A stretch of 64,000 nt of DNA from Acidimicrobiia bacterium (GTDB taxonomy: Bacteria > Actinomycetota > Acidimicrobiia > Acidimicrobiales > CAIXPF01): NCBI GenBank assembly GCA_947476745.1, contig CANJRG010000001.1:186001-250000 (forward strand). The letters are read 5' to 3'. The translations under genes and the position numbers were made by a program. Of this stretch, positions 41,560 through 48,834 are shown in pieces. Within the stretch, counting starts at the first letter, position 1. Every line of letters begins with the position of its first letter. The notes under the pieces were generated by a model that was not told the DNA's origin, did no database searches, and saw nothing but the letters and a program-made list of their open reading frames with translations.

Positions 41560-42543
41560 TCAGCCGCCGATCTGGCTCATCGACTTGGACGGCCGGATGA
41601 AGTGCACCTGGTTGATGGCGTGGCCGGCCCACTTGCCCGCAACGGCCCGGGCGATCACCTCGGCGATCTGGTCGTCGGTGCCGCCGTTGCGCAGCAGTGG
41701 CCGCAGCGCCTGCTCCTCGGTGGCGAACAGACAGGTCCGGAACGAGCCCTCCGAGGTGAGCCGGACCCGGTCGCAGCTGTGGCAGAAGCTCTGGGTGACC
41801 GAGGCGATGATCCCTATCTCGCCCTTACCGTCGAGGTAGCGGAACCGCTCTGCCGGGTCGCTGCCACGCTCGAGCGGTTCGAGCGGATAAGCCTTGCCGA
41901 TGGTCCGGCGGATCTCGTCGTAGGTGAGTACCTGATCGTTGGTCCAGGCCTGCTGGGCGTCGAGGGGCATGAACTCGATGAAGCGGACCACGACGCCCTT
42001 GTCCCGGCCGAAGGCGGCGAAATCGAGCAGCTCGTCCTCGTTCACCCCGCGCATGGCCACCACGTTGAGCTTCACCGGGTTCAAGCCGGCCTCGAGGGCG
42101 GCGTCGATGCCGTCGAGCACCTTGTGGAGGCTGTCACGCTTGGTGATCTCGGCGAAGCGGTCGGGTCGCAGCGAGTCGCACGAGACGTTGATCCGGTGCA
42201 GGCCGGCATCGGCCAGCTCTCGGGCCAGCAGCCGGAGGGTGGCACCGTTGGTAGTCAGGGCCACCTCGACGCCGAGCCCGGCGAGCATCTCGACCAGGCG
42301 CGGGAGGTGGGCCCGCACCGTCGGTTCGCCGCCGGTCAGCCGGACGGACTCGAGCCCGAAGCGTTCGACCATGAGCCGGGCGACCCGGTGGATCTCCTCG
42401 AAGGTGAGGACCTCGCTACGGGGCAACCAGGCCATGCCCTCCGCCGGCATGCAATAGGTGCAGCGGAAGTTGCAGCGATCGGTCACGGAGATCCGCAGGT
42501 CGCGATGGACCCGGCCGAAGGAGTCGATGAGCGGAACCGCCAT
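41560..42543 (-). CDS. moaA: GTP 3',8-cyclase MoaA (radical SAM)
   Basis: 327 residues. VTDRCNFRCTYCMP near residue 20 carries the radical-SAM Cx3Cx2C cluster motif, TGGEPTVR near residue 70 binds SAM, and the C-terminal cluster cysteines appear in FCHSCDRVRLTSEGSFRTCLF near residue 255. The protein ends in Gly-Gly, the conserved tail that enters the active site. MoaA makes 3',8-cyclo-GTP, the substrate of MoaC. It also releases 5'-deoxyadenosine, which MTA phosphorylase-type enzymes can degrade. Confidence 0.95.
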   Translation of the reverse strand: MAVPLIDSFGRVHRDLRISVTDRCNFRCTYCMPAEGMAWLPRSEVLTFEEIHRVARLMVERFGLESVRLTGGEPTVRAHLPRLVEMLAGLGVEVALTTNGATLRLLARELADAGLHRINVSCDSLRPDRFAEITKRDSLHKVLDGIDAALEAGLNPVKLNVVAMRGVNEDELLDFAAFGRDKGVVVRFIEFMPLDAQQAWTNDQVLTYDEIRRTIGKAYPLEPLERGSDPAERFRYLDGKGEIGIIASVTQSFCHSCDRVRLTSEGSFRTCLFATEEQALRPLLRNGGTDDQIAEVIARAVAGKWAGHAINQVHFIRPSKSMSQIGG

Positions 42544-42597
42544 GTGCCGATGTTAGAGCGTGTCAGCCGCCATGCACCGAGCCGGACCGTGCGACGC

Positions 42598-43596
42598 TCA
42601 GCGCAGCCACAACGAACGCAGCACTTGCACCTGCTCGGCGGTACCCAATGCGATGATCACGTCGCCGGGCTCCAGAACGGTTGCGGGGGCGGGGTTGGTG
42701 TCGAATGCCCCGCCGACGTGGCGGAGCGCCACCACCGTGGCGCCGGACCGCTCCTGCACCTGGCACGCCCCGAGGGCCAGGCCGGCGAGGGGCGATGCGG
42801 GCCGCACGGGGACCTCCACCAGCCGGACCTCGAGCTCGCGGTCGTGCATCACCACGTCGAGGAAGTCGCTGACATGCGGCTGGGTCACCAGCGCGGCCAT
42901 CCGGTTGCCGCTCATCCGGTGCGGGTTGACCACCCGGTCCGCACCCGCCTGACGGAGCTTCGGCTCGGCATTGGCCTCGTTGGCCCGGGCCACGATGAAC
43001 AGGCGGGGGTTCAGGGCCCGGGCCGACAACGTGACGTAGAGATTGTCGGCGTCGGAGTTCATGGCCACCGCCAACGTCGAGGCCCGTTCGATCCCCGCCG
43101 CGATCAGTACGGCGTCATGGGTGGCGTCACCGAGCACCGTCTGTTCACCGACCAACGGCAGCGCCTCCGACGAGCGGTCGACGGCGACGACGGTCTGGCC
43201 CTGGCGGCGCAGTTCCTGGACCAGCGCACAGCCGACCTGACCCAGCCCGCACACCACGACATGGCCCTCGAGCTTGTCCAGTCGTTGCTGCATGCGTCGC
43301 CTTCCGATCTTCTCGGACAACCGGCCCTCGACCAGCGCGTCGATCACCATCGTCAGCGTGAACAGCACCGTACCGGCGCCGACCAGCACGACCACGATGG
43401 TGACCGCCTGGAACCGGGGCGTCAGCGCGATCGGCAGCCCGAGACCGACCGCGAATACGACGCTCACCGCCTGGTAGAGGGCGTCGAGTGCGCCCATGCC
43501 CAGTGCCATGTAGCCGAGCGTCGCGAGCGCCACCACGGCGACCAGCAGGCTCAGCCCGAAACGGACCCGGCGCCAGGGCTCGACCACGTTGTTCAC
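42598..43596 (-). CDS. TrkA-N (RCK) domain potassium-channel-like protein with non-canonical filter
   Basis: 332 residues, GTG start. Two membrane helices (residues about 12-32 and 60-85) flank a pore-loop region, as in MthK-type channels. The RCK NAD-binding domain begins HVVVCGLGQVGCALVQEL near residue 112 with VAVDRSSEALPL and LGDATHDAVL, and a TrkA-C domain follows from about 250 (LGACQVQERSGATVVALR). The filter place, normally TVGYGD, reads AVGLGLP: Tyr and Asp are lost. It may not conduct potassium in the usual way. Confidence 0.7.
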   Translation of the reverse strand: MNNVVEPWRRVRFGLSLLVAVVALATLGYMALGMGALDALYQAVSVVFAVGLGLPIALTPRFQAVTIVVVLVGAGTVLFTLTMVIDALVEGRLSEKIGRRRMQQRLDKLEGHVVVCGLGQVGCALVQELRRQGQTVVAVDRSSEALPLVGEQTVLGDATHDAVLIAAGIERASTLAVAMNSDADNLYVTLSARALNPRLFIVARANEANAEPKLRQAGADRVVNPHRMSGNRMAALVTQPHVSDFLDVVMHDRELEVRLVEVPVRPASPLAGLALGACQVQERSGATVVALRHVGGAFDTNPAPATVLEPGDVIIALGTAEQVQVLRSLWLR

Positions 43597-43626
43597 GGTG
43601 TCGCCGACGCGATCATCAGGACCGCC

Positions 43627-44844
43627 TCATCCCAGCAGCAGCACGGCGACCTCGTCACCGGCCGCCACGCCATCACCGTCGGGCAGGACCGCCAACGCAT
43701 TCGCCGCCGCCATGACCGCCAGTTGGTGGGAGCCCTGACCGCCGGCGCTGCGCACCACGTAACGGCCCTCGACGTTGGCCGCCACCACCCGCACGAAGTG
43801 GGTCTTGCCATCGGGGGACCGGCGCAGCGGCTCGCCGGCAACCGCCGTCACGGGCCGCCGGACCAGCTCATCGTCGTGGCGACCGCCAAGGCGGCGCAGA
43901 CCGGGTCGGGCGAACAGCTCGAAGCTCACCATCGAGCTGACCGGGTTGCCGGGCAGCCCGAACACCGGCGTGCCGTCGATGGTGCCGAAGGCCAAGGGCT
44001 TGGCCGGACGGATGGCGACCTGCATCCAGTTCATCCGACCGACCTCGTCGAGAACCCGTTTGACGAAGTCGAACTCGCCCATGCTGACGCCGCCCGAGGA
44101 GATGATGGCATCGCACCGGGCCGCGGCCGCCACGAAGGCCGCTCGGATCGACACCTCGTCGTCACGGACGAGCCCGAGGTCGATCCCGGTCGCCCCGGCC
44201 TCCTCGACGAGGGCGAGCAGCGTGATGCGGTTCGAGTCGCGGATCTGACCCGGCTGGAGCGGGATCGGCCCTTCGACCAGCTCGTCACCGGTGGAGATCA
44301 CCCCGACGCGGGGACGGGGATGCGCCAGCACGTCGAGCCGACCCAGGGAGGCGAGCACCCCGACATGGGCCGGCGAGAGCACGTCGCCGGGGACGAAGAG
44401 TCGGTCGCCCGGACACACGTCGTCACCGGCGGGACGTACCGCGTCGCCGGGGTTCACCGGACGGCGGATCTCCACCACCTCGCCGTGGGCGGCCGCGTTG
44501 GTGTCCTCCACCATGACCACCGCATCAGCGCCGGCGGGGATCGGCGCCCCCGTCATGATCCTCATGGCCTCACCGGCTCCGAGCACCCGGCTCGATGCCG
44601 CGCCTGCAGCGAGGGTCTCCACCACCGCCAGACGGGCCGGCAAAGCCTCGGAGGCACCGGCCACATCGGCGGAACCGACGGCGTAGCCGTCGACTGCGGT
44701 GTTGGCGAACGGCGGCAGCAGCTGATCGGCCTCCACCACCTCGGCGAGCACCAGGCCGCAAGCCTCTGCCAGGAGCACCCGAACCGCCGGCAACGCCACA
44801 CAACCGTCGAGCACCCGGGACCGGGCCGACTCCAGATCGATCAT
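43627..44844 (-). CDS. moeA: molybdopterin molybdotransferase MoeA / gephyrin-like Glp
   Basis: 405 residues. All MoeA domains are present: PPFANTAVDGYAV near residue 43, IMTGAPIPAGADAVV near residue 96, then the MPT-binding domain with VGVISTGDEL near residue 180, SGGVSMGEFDFVK near residue 250 and FGLPGNPVSSMVSF near residue 298, and the C-terminal domain from 330. MoeA inserts molybdate into adenylated molybdopterin. In Corynebacteriales the copy beside galU, called Glp, binds FtsZ and the membrane protein GlpR. Here the gene lies 62 bases from galU, so it could be Glp, MoeA or both. Confidence 0.9.
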   Translation of the reverse strand: MIDLESARSRVLDGCVALPAVRVLLAEACGLVLAEVVEADQLLPPFANTAVDGYAVGSADVAGASEALPARLAVVETLAAGAASSRVLGAGEAMRIMTGAPIPAGADAVVMVEDTNAAAHGEVVEIRRPVNPGDAVRPAGDDVCPGDRLFVPGDVLSPAHVGVLASLGRLDVLAHPRPRVGVISTGDELVEGPIPLQPGQIRDSNRITLLALVEEAGATGIDLGLVRDDEVSIRAAFVAAAARCDAIISSGGVSMGEFDFVKRVLDEVGRMNWMQVAIRPAKPLAFGTIDGTPVFGLPGNPVSSMVSFELFARPGLRRLGGRHDDELVRRPVTAVAGEPLRRSPDGKTHFVRVVAANVEGRYVVRSAGGQGSHQLAVMAAANALAVLPDGDGVAAGDEVAVLLLG

Positions 44845-44906
44845 GGCCTAGATCGTAGGGGTGCCGGCCCGCTCGGGGCAGGGCGCAACGTCCTGCGCCG
44901 GAGCGT

Positions 44907-45797
44907 TCAGTCCCTGCGCCGGGCCAGCTCGGCCAGGAAGCGGGCGAACTCCGGCCCCAACTCGGGGTGCTCGAGGGCGAGCTCGACCGTCGCCCGCAGG
45001 AAGTCCTGCTTCTGTCCGATGTCGTAGCGACCCTCGGAGAACACGTAGCCGGACATGCCCTCGGCCTGGCGCAGACGGTCCATCGCGTCGGTCAGCTGGA
45101 TCTCGCCGCCCACCCCCGGCTCGATGGCGGCGAGGTGTTCGAAGATGGCCGGGGTGAACACGTACCGGCCCATCACGGCCAACCTCGAAGGGGCATCCTC
45201 CGCCCTGGGCTTCTCCACCAGCCCGGTGACCGACACCAGCGGAGAGCCGGCCTCGACGGGGCTGTGGGCGGCGCAGCCGTAGGAGGAGATCTCCGACAGC
45301 GGGAACTCCTTGAGCGCTACGACGGACCGCCCGGTGGCATCGAGGGCGTCGATCATGCCCCGCAGCAACAGGCCGCCGTCCACCATGATGTCGTCGGGCA
45401 GCATCACCGCGAACGGCTCGTCACCGACATGACGGCGGGCCATGGACACCGCGTGGCCCAGCCCCATCGGTTCGCCCTGACGGACGAAGTGCACCTGGGC
45501 GTGCTCGCCAATGGCCCGCAACGCCTCGACCTCGACGTCCTTGCCCTTGGCCGCCAGGCGGGCCTCGAGCTCGAACGCCCGGTCGAAGTGGTCCTCCATC
45601 ACCTTTTTGTAGGGGCTGGAGATGATGAGGATGTCGTCGATTCCTGCGGCGACGGCCTCCTCCACCACGATCTGGATCGCCGGCCGGTCGATCACCGGCA
45701 GCATCTCCTTGGGCACCGCCTTGGTGGCCGGCAGGAAGCGGGTCCCCAGTCCGGCGGCAGGAATGACAGCTTTACGGACACGGCGTGTTGAACCCAC
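44907..45797 (-). CDS. galU: UTP-glucose-1-phosphate uridylyltransferase GalU
   Basis: 296 residues from GTG 45797, just before KAVIPAAGLGTRFLPATK; the open frame extends 48 codons upstream across the divergent promoter region and should not be used. Further motifs: VPKEMLPVIDRPAIQ near residue 30, GLGHAVSMA near residue 120, VMLPDDIM with the metal Asp near residue 137, LVEKP near residue 190 and GGEIQLTDA near residue 228. It makes UDP-glucose for envelope glycans. The gene starts a leftward set with moeA/glp and diverges from the CIRCE-controlled chaperone unit. Confidence 0.95.
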   Translation of the reverse strand: MGSTRRVRKAVIPAAGLGTRFLPATKAVPKEMLPVIDRPAIQIVVEEAVAAGIDDILIISSPYKKVMEDHFDRAFELEARLAAKGKDVEVEALRAIGEHAQVHFVRQGEPMGLGHAVSMARRHVGDEPFAVMLPDDIMVDGGLLLRGMIDALDATGRSVVALKEFPLSEISSYGCAAHSPVEAGSPLVSVTGLVEKPRAEDAPSRLAVMGRYVFTPAIFEHLAAIEPGVGGEIQLTDAMDRLRQAEGMSGYVFSEGRYDIGQKQDFLRATVELALEHPELGPEFARFLAELARRRD

Positions 45798-45961
45798 CGC
45801 ACCAGTGTGCCGTGATCGCGCCCGATCCCCGACCGGATCCGGTCGCGACAGGCCTCCCACGATCACGCTGTGTCGCCCGAGATCGCTCCCGGGTCGGCTC
45901 GGCGGACCGGACTGCGCAGGTTGGGCCGATCGTTTCGGCAAGTTCTGCCGCCTCCGCTACG

Positions 45962-45988
45962 CTGGCACTCTCGGTTCGCGAGTGCTAG
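45962..45988 (+). promoter_or_regulatory. CIRCE operator (HrcA binding site)
   Basis: CTGGCACTC-N9-GAGTGCTAG is an inverted repeat with exactly nine bases between arms; eight of nine pairs are complementary and the core GCACTC/GAGTGC is identical to the CIRCE consensus. It ends 16 bases before the ATG of the FmdB/Ruc gene. A TACGCT (45958-45963) touching its left edge could be the -10, so HrcA binding would block transcription until heat or protein-folding stress. Confidence 0.85.
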
Positions 45989-46004
45989 CGAAGGATTCCC
46001 GCTC

Positions 46005-46394
46005 ATGCCGACCTACGTCTATCGATGCCTCGAATGCGATGACAAGTTCGAGGTCCAGCAGTCCTTCACCGACGACGCGCTGACCGTGTGCATCTGCGAG
46101 AAGGCCGCCCCGGTCCGCAAGGTCTTCACCGCGGTCGGCGTGACGTTCAAGGGATCCGGCTTCTACAAGAACGACAGCCGCGGCTCCTCTAGCAAGGGCA
46201 GCAACGCCGGCGGCTCGAGCAGCTCCGCGGCCGGCAGTGACAAGTCAGACACCACGAAGTCGTCGACCTCGTCGTCGGACAGCTCGGGTTCGTCGTCCGG
46301 TTCGTCGACCTCGTCGTCGGACAGCTCGGGTTCGTCGTCCGGTTCGTCGTCCGGTTCGTCGTCCGGCTCGTCGTCCGGCTCCGACGCGAGCTGA
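46005..46394 (+). CDS. ruc: FmdB-type zinc-ribbon protein, homologue of redox-regulated chaperone Ruc
   Basis: 129 residues from ATG 46005, with GAAGGA upstream. MPTYVYRCLECDDKFEVQQS at the N-terminus and KGSGFYKND near residue 48 define the FmdB zinc-ribbon. Cysteines are C8, C11, C29 and C31; the second pair is CxC rather than CxxC. Residues 58-129 are a Ser/Gly/Asp-rich, surely disordered tail. Mycobacterium tuberculosis Ruc (Rv0991c) has the same build, a zinc-ribbon with disordered tail, lies beside galU, and is regulated by HrcA. The CIRCE directly upstream strengthens the match. Ruc prevents aggregation when its cysteines are oxidised. Confidence 0.8.
   Translation: MPTYVYRCLECDDKFEVQQSFTDDALTVCICEKAAPVRKVFTAVGVTFKGSGFYKNDSRGSSSKGSNAGGSSSSAAGSDKSDTTKSSTSSSDSSGSSSGSSTSSSDSSGSSSGSSSGSSSGSSSGSDAS
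46263..46380 (+). repeat. coding tandem repeats in the Ruc tail
   Basis: Two identical 42-base units (46263-46304, 46305-46346) followed by several 12-base units encode the Ser/Gly/Asp tail. The pattern is codon-phased and belongs to the protein. Confidence 0.9.
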
Positions 46395-46397
46395 GCG

Positions 46398-47186
46398 GTG
46401 GCCCTCGGCATCGTCACCACCGACCTCGCTGACATCGGCGTGTTCGGCGGCTCGGGGCTCTACTCCTTCCTCGAGGACATCACCGAGGTCCAGGTCGACA
46501 CCCCGTACGGCCCGCCGTCGGGCCCGCTGCACATCGGCACGGTCCACGGCCAGCGGGTGGCGTTCCTCGCCCGCCACGGGGCCCACCACGACTTCCCGGC
46601 GCACACCGTCAACTACCGGGCCAACGTCTGGGCGATGAAGTACAGCGGCGCCAAGGGTGTCTTCGCGCCATGCTCTGCCGGGTCGTTGCGCGCCGGTATC
46701 CCCCCAGGCGACTTTGTCGTGGTCGACCAGTTCGTCGACCGCACCAGCGCCCGGAAGGACACCTTCTTCGACGGCCCCGGCGCCACCCACACCGCCATGG
46801 CCCACCCCTACGATCCTGCCCTGCGACAGCGGCTGATCGACGCCTGCCGGGCCTGCGGGGTGACGGTGCACGAACAGGGCACCGTGGTCGTCATCAACGG
46901 GCCCCGCTTCTCGACCGCCGCCGAGTCGCGCTGGTTCGGGCAGATGGGCTGGCATGTGGTGAACATGACCCAGTCCCCCGAGGTGGCCCTGTGCAACGAG
47001 GCCGGGCTCCCCGTCGCCGGCGTTGCCCTCGTGACCGACTTCGATGCCGGCCTCGAGGACGACCCGGGCGTCCCGGCGGTCACCATGGAGCAGGTCTTCG
47101 CCTTCTTCGAGAGCAACCTGCACCGGGTCCGTGACGTGCTGTTCACCGCCATCCGCTCCCTGACGGAGCGCCCGCCGGCCACCTGA
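46398..47186 (+). CDS. mtnP: S-methyl-5'-thioadenosine phosphorylase MtnP
   Basis: 262 residues from a GTG 3 bases after the Ruc stop, so co-transcription with the CIRCE-controlled gene is likely. GGSGLYSFLE near residue 17, ARHGAHHDFPAHTVNYRANV near residue 56, INGPRFSTAAESRWFGQMG near residue 164 and NMTQSPEVALCNEAGLP near residue 185 are MTAP motifs. The base-recognition site is TDFD near residue 215, with both Asp residues used by MTAP for adenine. It splits methylthioadenosine (and probably 5'-deoxyadenosine) with phosphate, releasing adenine. The paralogue at 9.3 kb has Asn instead. Confidence 0.9.
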   Translation: MALGIVTTDLADIGVFGGSGLYSFLEDITEVQVDTPYGPPSGPLHIGTVHGQRVAFLARHGAHHDFPAHTVNYRANVWAMKYSGAKGVFAPCSAGSLRAGIPPGDFVVVDQFVDRTSARKDTFFDGPGATHTAMAHPYDPALRQRLIDACRACGVTVHEQGTVVVINGPRFSTAAESRWFGQMGWHVVNMTQSPEVALCNEAGLPVAGVALVTDFDAGLEDDPGVPAVTMEQVFAFFESNLHRVRDVLFTAIRSLTERPPAT

Positions 47187-47271
47187 CCGGCAACCGCCAC
47201 CTGCGTATCGGACTTCCCTGCCGTCCCGCTGCGTCCGTCACCGACGGACTCGGCCACGCCCAGGAGAAGTC

Positions 47272-48063
47272 ATGTCCCGAACAGCCCGGCCAGGTCCCCG
47301 CACCGCGACGACCCCGGCCACCGCATCGCCCCCGCCAGCGTCGCGAGTGCCACGAGCGCGATCGGTTCGGTGGCTCATCAGCCAGGCCCGACTGGCGTGG
47401 ACCGCCGGCGCCGTGCTGCTCGCGGTCTGCCTCGTGCTCACCCTCGGGTTGCAGCGCGACGCGGCATCAGGCCGTCGGGCCTTCGGCGAGACCCGACCGG
47501 TCTGGCTGGCGCGCCACGACCTCGCCGCAGGCAGCGTGCTCACCGAGGCCGACCTCGAACGGCGGCCGCTGCCGCAGTTGCTGGTCCCGCCGTCGGCCGT
47601 GGACGCCGGGGACACGGCCGCCTCCCCACTCGGCCGTGTCACGCGCGAAGCGCTGGCCAACGGCGAGATCCTGCTCGGGCACCGCCTCGCCGGGCACGGC
47701 ACCACCGGTCCCGCGGCGCTGCTGCCCCCGAGCACGGTCGGCCTGACCCTCGAGACCAGATCAGCCGTCCCCGGCGTCGGGGTGGGCGACCGTGTCGCGT
47801 TGATCCTGCTCGGGTCGATCGCGCTCGAAAGAGACCCCATGTCCCCCACCGCAGGCCGGGCCACGACCGCGCCGGCGACCGTGCAGGCCACCGTGGTGTC
47901 CGCCGGATCGTCGCAGGGTGGGTTGGTGGTCGCGGTCGCCGCGACCGATGCCGGGTCGGTGGCCGACGCCGTGCGCCGCGACGAGGTCGTGGTCGCGCTG
48001 CTGCCGCCCGAGGGCGCCGGACCGGTCCCGGTCGGCGGGCCACGACGCGGGACGATCCGCTAG
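47272..48063 (+). CDS. SAF-domain membrane-anchored protein (CpaB/FlgA-like)
   Basis: 263 residues. A basic, Pro/Ala/Arg-rich N-terminus leads to one membrane helix at residues 42-62 (AGAVLLAVCLVLTLG). The SAF domain follows: VWLARHDLAAGSVLTEADLERRPLP near residue 77 (in part), then EALANGEILLGHRL near residue 122 and VGLTLETRSAVPGVGVGDRVAL near residue 150 (in part). CpaB-type SAF proteins work in pilus assembly, but actinobacterial stand-alone forms near fmdB genes have no known role. Its TAG stop overlaps that of the convergent PHP gene within CTAG. Confidence 0.75.
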   Translation: MSRTARPGPRTATTPATASPPPASRVPRARSVRWLISQARLAWTAGAVLLAVCLVLTLGLQRDAASGRRAFGETRPVWLARHDLAAGSVLTEADLERRPLPQLLVPPSAVDAGDTAASPLGRVTREALANGEILLGHRLAGHGTTGPAALLPPSTVGLTLETRSAVPGVGVGDRVALILLGSIALERDPMSPTAGRATTAPATVQATVVSAGSSQGGLVVAVAATDAGSVADAVRRDEVVVALLPPEGAGPVPVGGPRRGTIR

Positions 48064-48782
48064 AGCTCGGAGGGGATCGACGGGATGATGCGGGGCCGCC
48101 AGCGACGCGGCGCATCGAAGTGATGGCCCACCAGGCGACCGGCCTGCAGCGAGGCCAGGAACTCCTGCGGTCCGTCGAAGTCGGGCATCTCGACGTAGGC
48201 CGCCCCGAGGGCCTCCGCCACGTGGGCATCGCTGCCCGCACCGACGCCGAGATCGTACGCCCGGCCGAACTCGACGCCCTTGTGATTGAGGTGCTCGAGC
48301 GAGGTCTTGGCGTTGCGGCCCTCGATGGCGTCGACGAGGCCGCGCGCCACGAGGTCGACGAGCACCGGCTCCTGCAGGCAGTTGCGCAACGGATCGAAGG
48401 GGTGGGGGATGTAGACGATGCCGCCCTGGGCACGGATCCGCTCGCACACCTCCACCGGCTGCAGTCCCCCGGGGATGCGCTCGCTGAGGAACAGCCCGAT
48501 GATCTCCCCGGCGTGGGTCTTGACCTCCTCGCCCACGATCACCCGACAGGCCAGCCGCTCGGCGAGTTCCATCGCGCCCCGGGTGGCGTTGTGATCGGTG
48601 ATGCACAGCACGTCGATCCCGCTGGCCACCACCGCCTCCTCGACCTCGTCGGGCGTGGTGGTCGAGTCGCCCGAATGCATCGTGTGACTGTGCAGGTCGA
48701 CCCGGACCCACCCCTCGGGCTGCGGGTCCTGGAGATGAGGATGACGAGCGACGGCCTCGTCGGTCGGTTGCACAGCATCCAC
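48060..48782 (-). CDS. PHP-domain metal-dependent hydrolase
   Basis: 240 residues from GTG 48782; GTG 48773 is equally possible, and the longer open frame overlaps the divergent dehydrogenase. PHP motifs: VDLHSHTMHSGDST near residue 31, LCITDHNATRG near residue 60, VGEEVKTHAGEIIGLF near residue 83, PHPFDP near residue 125 and GAGSDAHVAEALG near residue 183. This is the YciV/RNase AM-like or general PHP phosphoesterase group. A Glu-rich site with five His residues indicates a complete metal centre. Substrate unknown; distinct from the PHP protein at 3.3 kb. Confidence 0.8.
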   Translation of the reverse strand: MDAVQPTDEAVARHPHLQDPQPEGWVRVDLHSHTMHSGDSTTTPDEVEEAVVASGIDVLCITDHNATRGAMELAERLACRVIVGEEVKTHAGEIIGLFLSERIPGGLQPVEVCERIRAQGGIVYIPHPFDPLRNCLQEPVLVDLVARGLVDAIEGRNAKTSLEHLNHKGVEFGRAYDLGVGAGSDAHVAEALGAAYVEMPDFDGPQEFLASLQAGRLVGHHFDAPRRWRPRIIPSIPSEL

Positions 48783-48834
48783 CGTACGCCACCGGCGCCA
48801 CCGGGAACACCACCCGAGGGGTAGGGTCCGCAAG

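Noticed and set aside
41491-45027. A 1178-codon plus-strand open frame
   Set aside because: It lies antisense to moaA, the channel gene and moeA, has no recognisable domain, is rich in His/Arg/Gly/Gln, and is the typical shadow of high-GC codon use.
44907-45941. 344-residue reading of galU from 45941
   Set aside because: GalU similarity begins right after GTG 45797, and the extension would run into the divergent promoter region near CIRCE.
46263-46380. CRISPR-like or mobile repeat
   Set aside because: The 42- and 12-base units are in frame and encode the disordered tail of the Ruc-like protein.
48060-48063. Frameshift joining the SAF and PHP genes
   Set aside because: They are on opposite strands; their stop codons simply overlap in CTAG.
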